Notes under the pieces: generated by a model
Database searches by the model: none
What the model was told of the DNA's origin: nothing
Seen by the model: only the letters and a program-made list of their open reading frames with translations
Shown here: positions 50,701 through 62,113 of the stretch, piece after piece
Layout of the letters: every line of letters starts with the position of its first letter
How positions within the stretch are numbered: position 1 is the first letter of the stretch
DNA from: Setaria digitata
Taxonomy: Eukaryota > Nematoda > Chromadorea > Rhabditida > Setariidae
Assembly (NCBI GenBank): GCA_003640385.1
Contig: RCAB01000175.1
Location: 1-64,000 of the forward strand
Length of the DNA stretch: 64,000 nt
Reading direction: 5' to 3'
Program-made: the position numbers and the translations under genes

Positions 50701-51684
50701 TTCCTTTATCATCTTCAAATTATTAATTTTGTCACTCTAAGCTTTTTTCTCAATTCTTCCTTTTTTTTTGTTTTTTTTGATAGCATAAAAAATATGGTGA
50801 CAACTAAAGGATAATAAGTAATAAACTTCATCGTTGGGATATTTTAATAAAGTGGAGCATTTTTTTTTTCTTTCTTTTAAACGTTAGTATTACTTCTAAA
50901 TTGCTAATTAATAATAATTATCATTACTATTTACTTATAGTTATTTTGACTTTTTTTTTAATTGCTTTTACAATGCAGTGAAATAATCATGTGGTTATCT
51001 TTTTATCAGTCATATACACTGATATAAAAAAAAATTAGACAGTTCTAGTGAAAATTTCTTTCAAAATTTAATTGAGGAAGTTTTTAAATTTTAAATTTAT
51101 TTGATTTTTTTCCTTTCTCCTCCTCCACTACTTTTTTCAGAAAACTTTAGTAGTACAAATAACATTTTCAAAGTGAGAAAATATTCGCTTTTTTCCTGAT
51201 GGTAAGCATAATATAGTTCGGGTAGGCTTTAGTCTTGACTAACTTTGAGAGAATCAATATCAAAGTTAGTCAAGACTATCAAATATCAGCATTCATCCTT
51301 TCAAGCTAGCAACTTAGCTGCTTGATTTATTGGTCTAAATTTTGTCAGTAATGCTGAAATTTTCATTTTCGCTGTTTTCCCGTCAATATGATGACGGAAA
51401 TTAATCATTGGAATTTCTATAAAAATCATATGAAAATGTGCCGAATATTGGAAGCTTATTTTAGAATTTGCATCTAAAATGTAACAGCTAGTGAAACTGT
51501 GACCTATCATAACAGTGACCTAAGAGGCTAATTACTAATCAGTGCAGCTACTTCAGACTTTCAAACAATGTAGCTGAGCAATCTTCGGCACTATCGTTAT
51601 TTCCCTCATCATTTGATTTCATTTCATTGCTACTGTTGTTGTTGTCGTTATCATTGTTCCTCTTTTCAAAGGTATTTTTTGCAG
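47758..51684. other. intergenic region between divergent genes
   Basis: About 3.9 kb. It includes isolated exon-like stretches on the minus strand: 48004-48042 (acceptor ATTTTCAG, 13 open codons starting VILELKGEKK, donor GTACAT) and 48635-48758 (acceptor AATTTCAG, 38 open codons to a TGA). The first could be a 5' exon of the small gene at 46.2-47.8 kb, though its phase does not join that coding frame. A perfect hairpin lies at 51230-51278. Nothing else is supported. Confidence 0.45.
51230..51278. repeat. perfect 19-bp inverted repeat with 11-nt loop
   Basis: Arm 1 is TAGTCTTGACTAACTTTGA (51230-51248). Its exact reverse complement is at 51260-51278, and the loop is 51249-51259. The pairing does not extend beyond the arms. 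Confidence 0.97.
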
Positions 51685-53877
51685 TCAAACTGATATCAAT
51701 GACTATACCAAAGAGATTGCGCACAGTTAACATTTTGTCATCAACCTCATCGATTAATGATAATAATAATAATAATAGCAGCCATGAAAACAACAACAAC
51801 AACAACAATAACCGCAATCATGGAAACAACAACAATAACAACAACAACAGCAGCAGCAACAACAACAACAACAACAACAACAATAACAGTAATGACCGCA
51901 ATAATAATAACAGTAGCAGTAACAACAACAATAACAGTGATAACAACGATAACATCAATAATAATTGTACCAATTCACGAATTAATTTATGTCGAAATCC
52001 ATTCGGTGCATTATTTAATTCGCTTATCAAACGACGTGAAATGCCTTTTGAAACGATTTATTCGAACAAAATGAGAAGAAACAGTAAAGCAAACGTAAGC
52101 AATTTTATATGGAAGTGCACACATGCATAGACATTTTGCTTGTAAATTTTTGCTATTTACTATTACTTAATCAAAGAAATGAATTTTAGCTATTTTAGCA
52201 TTGCAAAATTGATTCCCATTTATAAAAATTTAATATTTTGCATTAGAACTGAGAATTAGAGTAATTTCCAGTTCTATCAAACTGTTTGATACCGCATCGA
52301 ATTATTTTATTGACCGATAAACGAAGTGAAATATTGAATTGAAAATTCTTTAATTCAATATTTCAAATTTGTTTGCAAAAAAAAAAAAGAAAGCACAAAA
52401 AACAAAAAAGCCGGAAAGAAAACAAAAATGAAAAATATGATACGATAGCATTCACTATTTTAATTACACTATTCAAATATATTTCATTAATTAGGCTATT
52501 GAGGGATAGTTGGGTTGAATAACCTAAATTTATTCGTACAATGCCTTCTTAATTTGCTGATTAAAAAAAAAGAAAAAATATCTTTCAGTTTACTACAATT
52601 CTTTTTCTGCAATCGAATGCTGACACTTTTTTCAGTTCAAATTTTTTCATTTTTAGCAAAGTTAAAAAAAATTTTGAAATAATTTTTATTCAAATTTTCT
52701 TATCATTAAGCTTGTATATGAGACATTTTAGATTTAGGCAATTTAATTATATGTCAATTTTCATTTGTACTCAGTCTCATTTTCATCGCTTCTGGAGAAA
52801 CTGTCAAATAAGTCTAAGTTTATGGCTTAATTTTTAATTTTCCTAATCGTGTCAGACTACCATTTACTTCTCACCTTTTCTCAAATAAATTTAAAAAAAA
52901 AAAAATCAAATAAAACTTTTTTTTTTTTTAAACTTTAACTTATCAATTTCAGTTCTCATAAGCTCAAAATTTTTTGCCTTTTTGTTTTTTTTATTTTTAT
53001 TTTTTTGCATTTATAGAGATAGATATATTTCCATTTTCATCAGATGTCAAAGAAGTGAATCAGACCATCTGTTTAAAGAGAAATTTCCATCTGAAAATAT
53101 ATCTCTGGTTCGTCATCATCGATGCTTTTTATTTTTACTCTTCTGAATATTAGCATCAAAGTAGGGCCATATGTGACCATTGGTCAAGTAAGACTAATTC
53201 TGCTAGCTTAGCGTTTAGTATCTAGCTCAATGGTAGAGTTTCTCTTAGCGCTAACTATTTCATTCTTTTTTTTTTTTTTTTTTTCTGCTTATTTTATTTG
53301 TATTTTTAAAATTGTTGCTAAGATTAAATTTAAAGAAAAAATTTTCTTTATGGATAACAAATGATAATATATAATATTTGAAATTTTATTTGTAAATATT
53401 TTCCACTTATAACGTTAACCTTAGACCACATCACTTATGTGCCAAAAAAGAATTCGAAATTATCAGCTACTACTGCTTATAATTCTGATAATACTCATTC
53501 CTATTGCTATTCATTATTTTTTTTTTTCTTCCTTAACTATTATTAAAAACTTCCTTAAAAAGGAAAATTTCATGCATAAATCATTGCTACCTCAAAATTT
53601 ATTTACGTCAAAAGAAATATTTGAACACTTGTGCGAAGTTGATAACTTAAATACTTAAAACTGGTAAATTAAAATACTTATACAAAAATAGAAAAAATTG
53701 CCACTTTATGCAATAACTCTTTTGAGTTTATGCATTCAGTCGCATTCATTTTTCATCTCCATTCATTAATTCTTTTCTTTCACTTTTTTTTAGCATAATT
53801 TATTCGTTCTCGAGAATTACTATGTCACAATGACAACAAGTGCTAATCCATTTGAAACTTGGAAAGGACATGGCGAG
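51685..53877 (+). CDS. polyasparagine-rich protein, exons 1 and 2
   Basis: Exon 1 runs from 51685 (after TTTTTTGCAG; ATG at 51699) to 52094 (donor GTAAGC). Exon 2 is 53794-53877 (acceptor TTTTTTTTAG, donor GTTTGT). Both are phase 0, giving 160 residues. After an N-terminal segment starting MTIPKRLRTVNILSS, residues about 22-90 are mainly Asn with Ser, coded by AAC/AAT repeats. A non-repetitive part follows with RINLCRNPFGALFNSLIKRRE and PFETIYSNKMRR; exon 2 gives NLFVLENYYVTMTT and FETWKGHGE. The ATG, 14 nt after a good acceptor, suggests an SL-spliced start. I do not recognise the family. The 3' end is unresolved: an exon at 54558-54647 (30 codons with stop) and one at 60795 both fit phase 0. 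The leucine-rich minus-strand frame over the repeat is a shadow. Confidence 0.6.
53208..53262 (+). pseudogene. tRNA-like relic (5' half only)
   Basis: TCTAGCTCAATGGTAGAGTT matches the tRNA A-box/D-arm consensus well, with GCTC and GAGT able to pair. CTTAGCG follows about where an alanine AGC anticodon loop would be. The anticodon stem does not pair and no B-box (GGTTCGA-type) follows; a T-run begins at about 53266. It is therefore not a functional tRNA, but a truncated tRNA or tRNA-derived element remnant. It lies in the intron of the polyasparagine gene. Confidence 0.45.
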
Positions 53878-54557
53878 GTTTGTCGTCTTATTCTTGTTAT
53901 TATTATTGTTCATTCTTACTTCTCTTCCTCTTTCTTTCTTTCTTTCGGTAGTGAAATAAATTTGGAATAGTTTTTTTTTTTTTTTTTAATTAATGAAATT
54001 ACGATTACGCCAATTAAAAATTTATGCACCATTTGGAACAATTCTCTTTCCTCTTATTCCTCATCAAATGTTTAATATGAATAGTGCTTCTTAGCTTTGC
54101 CAAGTTAATGACTTCGACCAATTTTAAACTTCAAAATGTATAGCAAATTAAAAGTTTAAAGTTGAAAATTTTGAGAGATTCTAATGACTACAATAATATT
54201 ATTGAGATATGCAGTAAATAATTCATTAATTTGCAATGAAAAAAACCTTTCTGTATTTTTTCCAAATCTTTGTTTATTTATTTATTTATGATTTTCTTCT
54301 TTTTTTTTTTTTTTGAAGGTAGACTAATCTCGTTTTTAAGAAAAATTTACAGGAAACTCATTTATTACGATTATCAGATATTTTTCTTTCCCAAATATCA
54401 TGAACTTTTTTTTTTTTTCAAATCATATTTAAACGATTACATTCATTAGATATTTCAGTAAAATTTAATTTCGAAAGTATATAAACTCGAGAAAGAGAAT
54501 ATGAAATTGATTATTTACTGTATATATAACAGTTTTAAAATTGGATTTTTTTTTCAG

Positions 54558-54647
54558 TCTTATCAAATATATTTTTTATCAAACAAGGAGCAGCCGATAA
54601 ACCAATGCTACGATTTTATTCCATTCATTAAAAATATAAGAAAATAA
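54558..54647 (+). CDS. candidate alternative 3' exon of the polyasparagine gene
   Basis: A strong acceptor (TTTTTTTTCAG, ending 54557) is followed in phase 0 by 29 open codons starting SYQIYFLSNKEQPINQ and TAA at 54645-54647, with AATAAA overlapping the stop. Phase and spacing fit as the exon after 53877, giving a protein of 189 aa. It has no internal GT donor, so it must be terminal if real. The peptide is not recognised. Confidence 0.35.
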   Translation, partial: SYQIYFLSNKEQPINQCYDFIPFIKNIRK

Positions 54648-55344
54648 AAAAAAGTAGAAAAATAAGAAATTAAAAAAAATATAAAGATTGAACAAGTGAA
54701 AACTTACAAATTATAGAGGAAAAGCATTAGAATCAACTGATGCTATCTCAGATAAAAAGACTAAAGTCTTACTTAGTAATTTAAACCATTCTCTATCTCC
54801 ATCTATTTATACATAAATATTTTACATACAAATTTAGACCTGATATGAAAATGAGTAATAAATTTAATATGAACAAGAAGAAACAAGGAAATAACCTGAA
54901 TTTTTTGAACAAAATTCAAAATTAGGTAATGGATCATTTGATTAGTTTAAATACTTTTCAAAAAATTTAACTCATATGAAAATTCTTTCTTCCAGTTTTT
55001 GCTACCAACAGTTTCAAACGATAAAAAGAAGAAAAAAAAAAACAATAAATTGAAAAGTCATTGTTAGGAATAGAAATTAAAAAAAAAAAAAATAACAAAT
55101 ACGTATAAATAAAAATATATAATTGAAATTAATTTCAAAGTTTCATTTTTTTTTCTTGTCCTTGAATAACTCTTCAATTTTTTGATTGTCAGCCTTTTCT
55201 TTTCATTCATCTAAAAGGAAAAAATATATATTTCCTAGACTATATAGTCTATTAGTTATTTTCTCATGGATGATTGGTATTGAATTACACAAAAAAAAAA
55301 AAAAAATTATTTCATTTCTTTTTCTTTTTTTTTGTACCTGTCGA

Positions 55345-55440
55345 AGAGGCCAAATATCTTATCATTCAATACCACAACTTGTTCGGGATTTTTATGGTGT
55401 GAAAATTCCAACACTTCTAATGCAAAACCAATGCGAATAA
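55345..55440 (+). CDS. exon-like open stretch
   Basis: About 31 open codons starting RRGQISYHSIPQLVRD and containing YGVKIPTLLMQ end at TAA 55438-55440. The base composition is coding-like against the surrounding T-runs. The only AG upstream (GTCGAAG) is a weak acceptor, so its relation to the neighbouring exons is unclear. Confidence 0.2.
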   Translation, partial: RGQISYHSIPQLVRDFYGVKIPTLLMQNQCE

Positions 55441-56205
55441 TTTTTTTTTTTTTTCATTTCAGACCGGAACAAAAATTAAATAAATAAAAATAGCAGTACA
55501 AATAATCAAAAGCAAATAATTATAATAATAATGATGGTGACAACATACGACAGTGATGACAAGGAAAAATGTATTAGGGACGGCGAAGAAATTGGCAAAT
55601 GAATAGGAAACCGAATAATGGAAATACAATAGTGATGGAAAAATTATCATAAAAATCTGTTTTTTTTTTTTTTTTTCAGGAAATCTCATTTCTATTTACG
55701 TACTTCTAACTTTTTTTTTTTTAAATATTTGATTTTTAAGTCTGTCTTTCTCTCTTCCAAAAAAAAAAAAACAACTGATATCATATGATATTAGTAAAGT
55801 GAAAGATGATAGGTAGTAGCAAACGTTCGTAAACGTGATAATAAAATGCTAAGTGTCACGTACGTTATAGAACATCAGATAATAATGGGGTTCGATTACT
55901 CCTAATTAGATGATCTTGACATGTTGACACGCTCTCGGTTATGACACACTGATATACAGCGTGTGGAAAATCTTCCTTTTAGTAAAAAACTGTGAACTAA
56001 GCATCTTTTCAAAAAACTTTTTTTTTTTTAAAAAAAGTAAATTCTAATTTAAATTTTAAATTAAATCTAATTTAAAATTTTTTATAACAAAAATTTTAAA
56101 TTAGAAATAAGTTCTCTTTCTTTGGTTCATTTAATTAATAAAAGATTCACACTTATATTGAATACCATTAATACAAATTTTCAAACAGCATATAACACTT
56201 CCCCT

Positions 56206-56228
56206 TCTCTCTCTCTCTCTCTCTCTCC
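56206..56228. repeat. (CT)n microsatellite
   Basis: A CT dinucleotide run of about 23 nt in a pyrimidine-rich context. Confidence 0.9.
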
Positions 56229-59012
56229 ATCCATTCAGAGGGATATATTTGTGATAATCAATACAACTTGGCCTCATATATGCTATCAATCAATCCGGTC
56301 TTGTCTTGTCCAGGCCAGTCCAGTCCTCTGTTTAGTCTCAGCTTTGGTCAACTCTATTCCAGTTCATTCCTCATTGCTGTCTATCTACTATCATCTACTA
56401 TATCCAGTATCTTTCCAACTGTTAACATTAAAAGAATCAGAAATCCATTCTCTTTTTTTTTTTTTTTTTTCAAATTTCTTATTAGAATTAAATTGCTAAT
56501 CAAAAGTTGTGCATTTTTTCTTCCTTTTCTTTTCGCATTTTTCATTATAAAAATTTTACCAATTTGAAATATTTATTGTTGACAAAGTTTTCTTCCATTA
56601 GTGCTATGATTGGTTAGGATCATTTTAATGCACAATACCTTCAACTAATTCAGCAGATTTGTTTGCTTAGAAATTAATTTTAATGAGCAATCATTTAATT
56701 ACTCATTTCTTTTAATCCGTATATTTGATTGAAACTTGTTAGTTCAATCTTTAACATTCTTAACGTCATATTATATACAGTGTTTTTAATGGATCTTTTT
56801 TTTTTTTTTTTTTTTTTTAGCAATTTCTCATAAATTTCATCAATTTTGCATTAAATAAAATCAATCATCGATAGATATTTTTATTGAATAGAAAAGCGAA
56901 AAAAAAAAAAAAAAAAGAGAAACAAAATTGAGGAAAATGAAAAAGAAAAATTTTGAAAGAATGTATTTTGTTTGTCCGTGTGTTGTTGATGTTTACTTGT
57001 TGATTGGATGACCTTCAGGAGAAAGTGAAGCAAAATGATAAAAACAAGAATTTTTGATGAATTAAATTTATTTCCTTTCTTTTAACATGAAAAATTGACC
57101 CGCTTCATCGCATCTTTTTTTTTTTTTTTTCTTGCTTTTCGTAAAATTTAAATCAATTTTACACCATTACCAAAATGAGTTGTTGTTTCAGTCATTTCAG
57201 GCAACTTTTTTTTCTTGTAAAAGTTTTCATCAAATGTAGATTTTTATTAAAATATATATTATCTCAGCATCTGTTTATCTTTATTTCTGCTGAATTCATA
57301 CTATCGAAATAAATATTTTCATAAAATTTCATCAAATCGATCTGATCGTCAATTAAGGGCTAATATTTCGTGTTAAAATAATATTTTCGCCTTTTTTTTT
57401 TGTAACTCCTTATTTATAGCGCACATTTAGTGTCTTCATTATCGATTTTTCCTGAAATTACTTTAAAATTGTATAAAGTTTTTGCAAACTTTTCTTGCCA
57501 AGAAAGAAGCTTACAGTGGAAGATGAATTTTGATCCATTTGCTAATTCATACCTTTAATTACATAAATCATTGTTGTAGATATTTAAATACTACTACTAC
57601 TATGACATGCATATGGTATGCATACGGTATCATGTTGTCTAGATGCAGTAACAGGTAAATACCGACCTTAGGTACGGTATTAAATGAATTTGACCCTTCT
57701 TCATTTTGGTAGCAAATAAATATAGCCCCCGTATATTTGAAGACGTGAGTTCCGGATATGGAAGAAAATAGTGAGATGAGGTAAAGTCACCGTAAATTTT
57801 ATTTTTAACAAACTATTCAAGCTTTCTATTCAATTTCGATTTTAAAAAAAGTTTTTCAACGGTATTTAAACTGATTTAATCAAAAATTAAAAAGAATAAT
57901 TGATAATCAAATCTTCTGCATGTCGAAAAAATCATTATTGCTCGATTTTTCAAACGTTTAAGTGAAATTATCACTATTAGAATTCCGATGATCAGAGTGA
58001 TCTTTATAGAAATTTCAGTGCTAAACAAATGAAATAAAATATACGAATGAAATAGAAAAAAATAACTACAAAATTTTAATCATGTTAGCACAAAGCAATA
58101 TTATTTAGCAATTAATTAATTAATTGATTAGTTAATTCATCAATAATGTATTACCAGGAAACTGAAGGAATTCACTGAATGAATTAAATTTTATTTCATT
58201 CTTACTATGTCAAATATTGCCAACTACAATAAGTGGTTGAGGGAATAATAGCTCCTATTCTTCGTTATCATTAAAAAAAAAAATTTACATTTTCTAAAAA
58301 TTTCCAAATTTTGAATAAATTTATGACACACAAAATACAAATATGCCTTTCCCATTACTGGCTATAACGATGTATGTAATTGAAAATGATTGTTAAATTC
58401 GTATCCATTTTACATTCATAAAGATTTCCTGCCTTCTTTCGCTTTTTTTTTTTTTTTTCCTTTTTCTTCTCTTCTATTTCAAACAAAAGTAGGGAAAAAA
58501 AAAATTTCGATAAAATGAAATTTTTGTAAAATACTGCCCTTTTTACTTCTTCTCTCACTTCTTTTTTTATCAAATTTCTTTTGAATTTTTGATAATTTTT
58601 CGTTTTTTTCTTTTTCTCCAAACTTCTCATTACATATTGAAACGACGAGGAATGAGCATTAGATGATAAAGTGATCTTTTACAATTTACATTTATCAATC
58701 AATTCTTCAGCAATTACTTTATTGTTTTAGTACGAGCTGTAATGGGACAAATTTGTTGCTTAGTAAGTTTTTCGATTAGTTTCTCTCTTTTGCATCTCTC
58801 TTTGGTTTTATCAATTCATTTGGACAAAGGGAGGTAATTTATAAAGAGGACTTTTTTTTTTTTTTTTTGTCAAATTTGTTAAAACGAATGACATTGCTTT
58901 ACGAAAGCTCGACTATTTCATTTGCACTTTCATTTTTTTTTTTTTTTGAATTTATTTCGAAATTGAATTATTAGCTTATCAATATTCATTATTTTATCAG
59001 TATGAATGGAAA

Positions 59013-59129
59013 AATAAAAGTGATTTTAATCAATGTTTAATTACTACTATATTCAGTAGAAGCAAANATGGAACAATAAAAGTGATTTTAATCAATGTTT
59101 AATTACTACTATATTAAGTAGAAGCAAAA
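59013..59129. repeat. 62-bp tandem duplication containing the only N
   Basis: The sequence starting AATAAAAGTGATTTTAATCA is repeated at 59075 with one visible substitution. The single ambiguous base in the window (59067) sits at the junction between the copies. This may be an assembly joint rather than a true duplication. Confidence 0.9.
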
Positions 59130-60794
59130 GTTGATTTTTAATACTATATCTTCTGATGGATGATTCTAAATCCTAATGATTTTTGCTCAAATTATGAGAA
59201 TGCATGGATTCTTCTTTTTTTTTTCTTTTAATTACTTGATATTTATTTTAAAGGATATGCGGGATTTCAATTTTTTCCAAGATTGTAATAAATAATAAAA
59301 TAATAAATAAAAAAATAATCAATAATAAAAAAAACACTAAATCGATCATTTATTTCTTCCTCATTCTTTGATCAAATTTAATCAGAATATTTTAATCATT
59401 TAGCAGCTTAACAGTGATAAAATACACCGAACGATTGCTGTACGATAATAATCAGCACGTTAAAAATGACAGAACTAGTAAAGAGTTATAAATGATCAAT
59501 AATTTAGGATGGTGGTCACGATTTTTTTTTTTCTCCCAGGTAAATTGGAGGTAAGCGCAGTAAAGCACTTAAAGAAAAAATGAAAAAAAAAACACTTATT
59601 TGCATTGGTGTTAAGGACATTTAAGTTAATTTTATCCAATATAATGATCGAATTTGCCACCACTCCTTTACTTTTTTTACTTCAAAATGTTCACTCTGGC
59701 AGGATTTTAAACATTATTTCAACTTTTCCTAATTTTTAACCGTAATTTTTTTTTTTTTTGCCTTGCACTTAATACTTTGTAAAATTTTTTGTTTTAAAAA
59801 TTATTTCACTAAATTTTCTTTTTTTTTTTTCTATTTCATCTGGAATTATTAACTGCTATATTAGCTAAATATGATGCTAGAGGGATCAAATAACTCGACA
59901 TGAAATGTTCAGAAATTATTTATAAAGAAAGTTTTGAAGTTAATTTTAACTGAGGATATTTTGCTAGCTTTTAGTGCTTAAGAGTAATATATTCACTGAT
60001 AATTTCCGATTTTGAATTGCATTTTTTTTTTTTTTGAGATTTTATCATTCCATACGTTTTATATTTAAAAGCTACGAATCATTTGCATTTGCAACTTTTT
60101 TTTTTTTTAAAAAAAATATTTCCATTTTATTTTTTTTTTAATTGCAAAAATCCATTAGTTGTAATATTGAAAGCAATGAATCATTTTTAAAAAATTTATT
60201 GAATCATTCTCAAAAGAAGTATTAGCCACAAATTTAAGAGCATTTTTTTTCTGTGCAACTTTTATATTTATAATAAATTACGATGCATGTGAAAGTATTC
60301 TTTTCTGGTTTCCTTTCCAACCAATTTTTCATTTTCGTCAATTGCTGTTAATTTACCAAACTTTCAACTTCGGTATGCCAAATACCTGCTGGGACGGATT
60401 TTTATAATTAAATTTCATACCTTTTTCAATTTGGCACTTACTGAGGAGAGAAGAAAGGAGAAGGAATAGGAAACTCTGAGGAATTTAATCGTTTAAAATT
60501 TGGTAATTCGAAGCCGTTCATTTACCAGTACAACTGGATTATCATCAAGGATGATTAGATGTTTAAAACAAAAAAAAAAAAAACTGAGAAAATATCGAAC
60601 TAAAACAATTAGTGACAGCATATGAGGGCTAAATTAGTTTCATCGAATCGTCTTGGATTCAAAAGAAACAAAAAAAAAAAATTAGATAAAGGATTCTAGA
60701 AAGAAACGATAAGATATATCAAATCGTTATCAGGGGAGGGATTTGATGAATCCACTTTACAGGCAAAGGTAACAAATTGAGGAGGAATTTTTAG

Positions 60795-62045
60795 AATTCA
60801 AAGAAAGGAATCATTTGGATGAGGAGGATTCAGATAGATATGCGTCAAGAGCGTTCAAACTTTGAATCACGTAGGATCAGCTTTCCATCATCATCAACCG
60901 GAATGATTTTCAAACGAAACAGTATTCGCACACTGAAAGATGCTTATCAACGACCGGGTGGACTGGAAATGATTCTTGCATCCGTTGATCAATCATTTGT
61001 TCTTCTTTCCGATTTAATTGGTGCTAGCGAAAAAAATGTGAAAGTAAATTTGAAACAAAGTCGCGAATCTCATACCACCGATGGCAGTGATAACAGTTTT
61101 ATGATATGCAAGGATGACGGTGATGAAAGCATTGATAATTATTCTCGAGAACATTCTTATTCTCGAGAGCATTCCTCAACTCAATCAAAAATAGCAGCCA
61201 AAATTGACTTAACTGGTGAGGAAATCATTCAATGGATGGGTGGCCTACCAATGATCAATCCTAATAAAATGCTTGCATACTTCTGCAGTGGTACAAATGA
61301 AGTGAAAAAAATTTCACCAAATCGTGAGCCATACAAAATCTTCTCCCTAACTCGTAAATCCCTGTTCAGTGATCAGTTAACTACCAGAAATTTAATTCAT
61401 GAGGTTTGTTCGTCTTTCTTACTTCTGGCAGTAACAGATATGATAAGATATTTTGACAAAAATTATCACAATTTTGCATTAGTTTGAAGGAAAGTTTGTC
61501 ATTTTTTCTTCTTAATTTTAAAGAGTATTGGTTATCATTTTCAACTTATGATTAAAAAGAAAAAAAAAGGAAGATTAAAGTAGGAATTTGACTGCAATGA
61601 AGGAGATTTTATCATTTCTTATCACATGATAATCCATGTAAAGTGGATAGTAAAGCTGTCGTATTAAGTTTCCTTGTGAAGAATTTCTAGACCTCTGAAG
61701 GGAATCGAATAATACTCTGATATGAACTAGTTTTTATAGTACCAGTAGTTACATCAAGAATTTTCACCGAATGAATTCGATCTTTTTTTCTAACTATTGA
61801 ATAAAAACTTACTTGCACGGATGGCAGACCTATTCTCTTGCCAACAATTTACATTCAGTCATATGGATAAAATAAATTATCATTTAAGAGATAAACAATC
61901 ATTTATCTTTTTTTTTTTTTAGCAAATTAACTTCGTATCATGTAATTTCATCCAGAACTTTGCAACTTTTAATCCGACTGAAAATGCAACCAGTTCAAGT
62001 TCAAGTTTCAAGTTCAATGTTTTAGTCGATTTAAATTCAGCTTAG
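60795..62045 (+). CDS. unrecognised protein, two exons
   Basis: Exon 1 is 60795-61403 (acceptor AATTTTTAG, donor GTTTGT); exon 2 is 61923-62045 (acceptor of a long T-run then AG). The junction is phase 0 and the stop is TAG at 62043-62045. If the ATG at 60819 is the start, the product is 235 aa; the 24-nt gap from acceptor to ATG fits spliced-leader addition. The first exon could equally continue from 53877 in frame. Visible features are a basic/Ser-rich N-terminus (ESRRISFPSSS, then KRNSIRTLKDAY), a hydrophobic stretch (ILASVDQSFVLLSDLIG), an acidic part with two SREHS repeats, a segment with EEIIQWMGGLPMINP, and a Ser-run near the C-terminus. The second exon's clean acceptor and matching phase make a real gene likely. 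I do not recognise the family. Confidence 0.6.
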
Positions 62046-62107
62046 CATAAGCATACATTGTTTTTACAAAATTTGTTCGTTAAAAGAATGAAAAAAAATA
62101 ATTAGTT

Positions 62108-62113
62108 AATAAA
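62108..62113 (+). other. poly(A) signal
   Basis: AATAAA 62 nt beyond the TAG stop of the unrecognised two-exon protein. Confidence 0.55.

Larger units (their letters stand above)
53877..60794. other. long intron or intergenic region
   Basis: About 6.9 kb of mostly A/T-run DNA. It contains two exon candidates described separately (54558 and 55345), a tRNA-like relic just upstream, a CT microsatellite (56206-56228), a near-perfect palindrome (55774-55795) and a 62-bp tandem duplication with an undetermined base (59013-59129). Confidence 0.5.

Noticed and set aside
51301..51510. Minus-strand 69-codon frame
   Set aside because: No family match, no splice support; similar lengths occur by chance many times here.
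51548..52030. Minus-strand leucine-rich frames opposite the AAC repeat, resembling signal or membrane segments
   Set aside because: Shadow of the polyasparagine tract; the plus-strand exon has proper splice sites.
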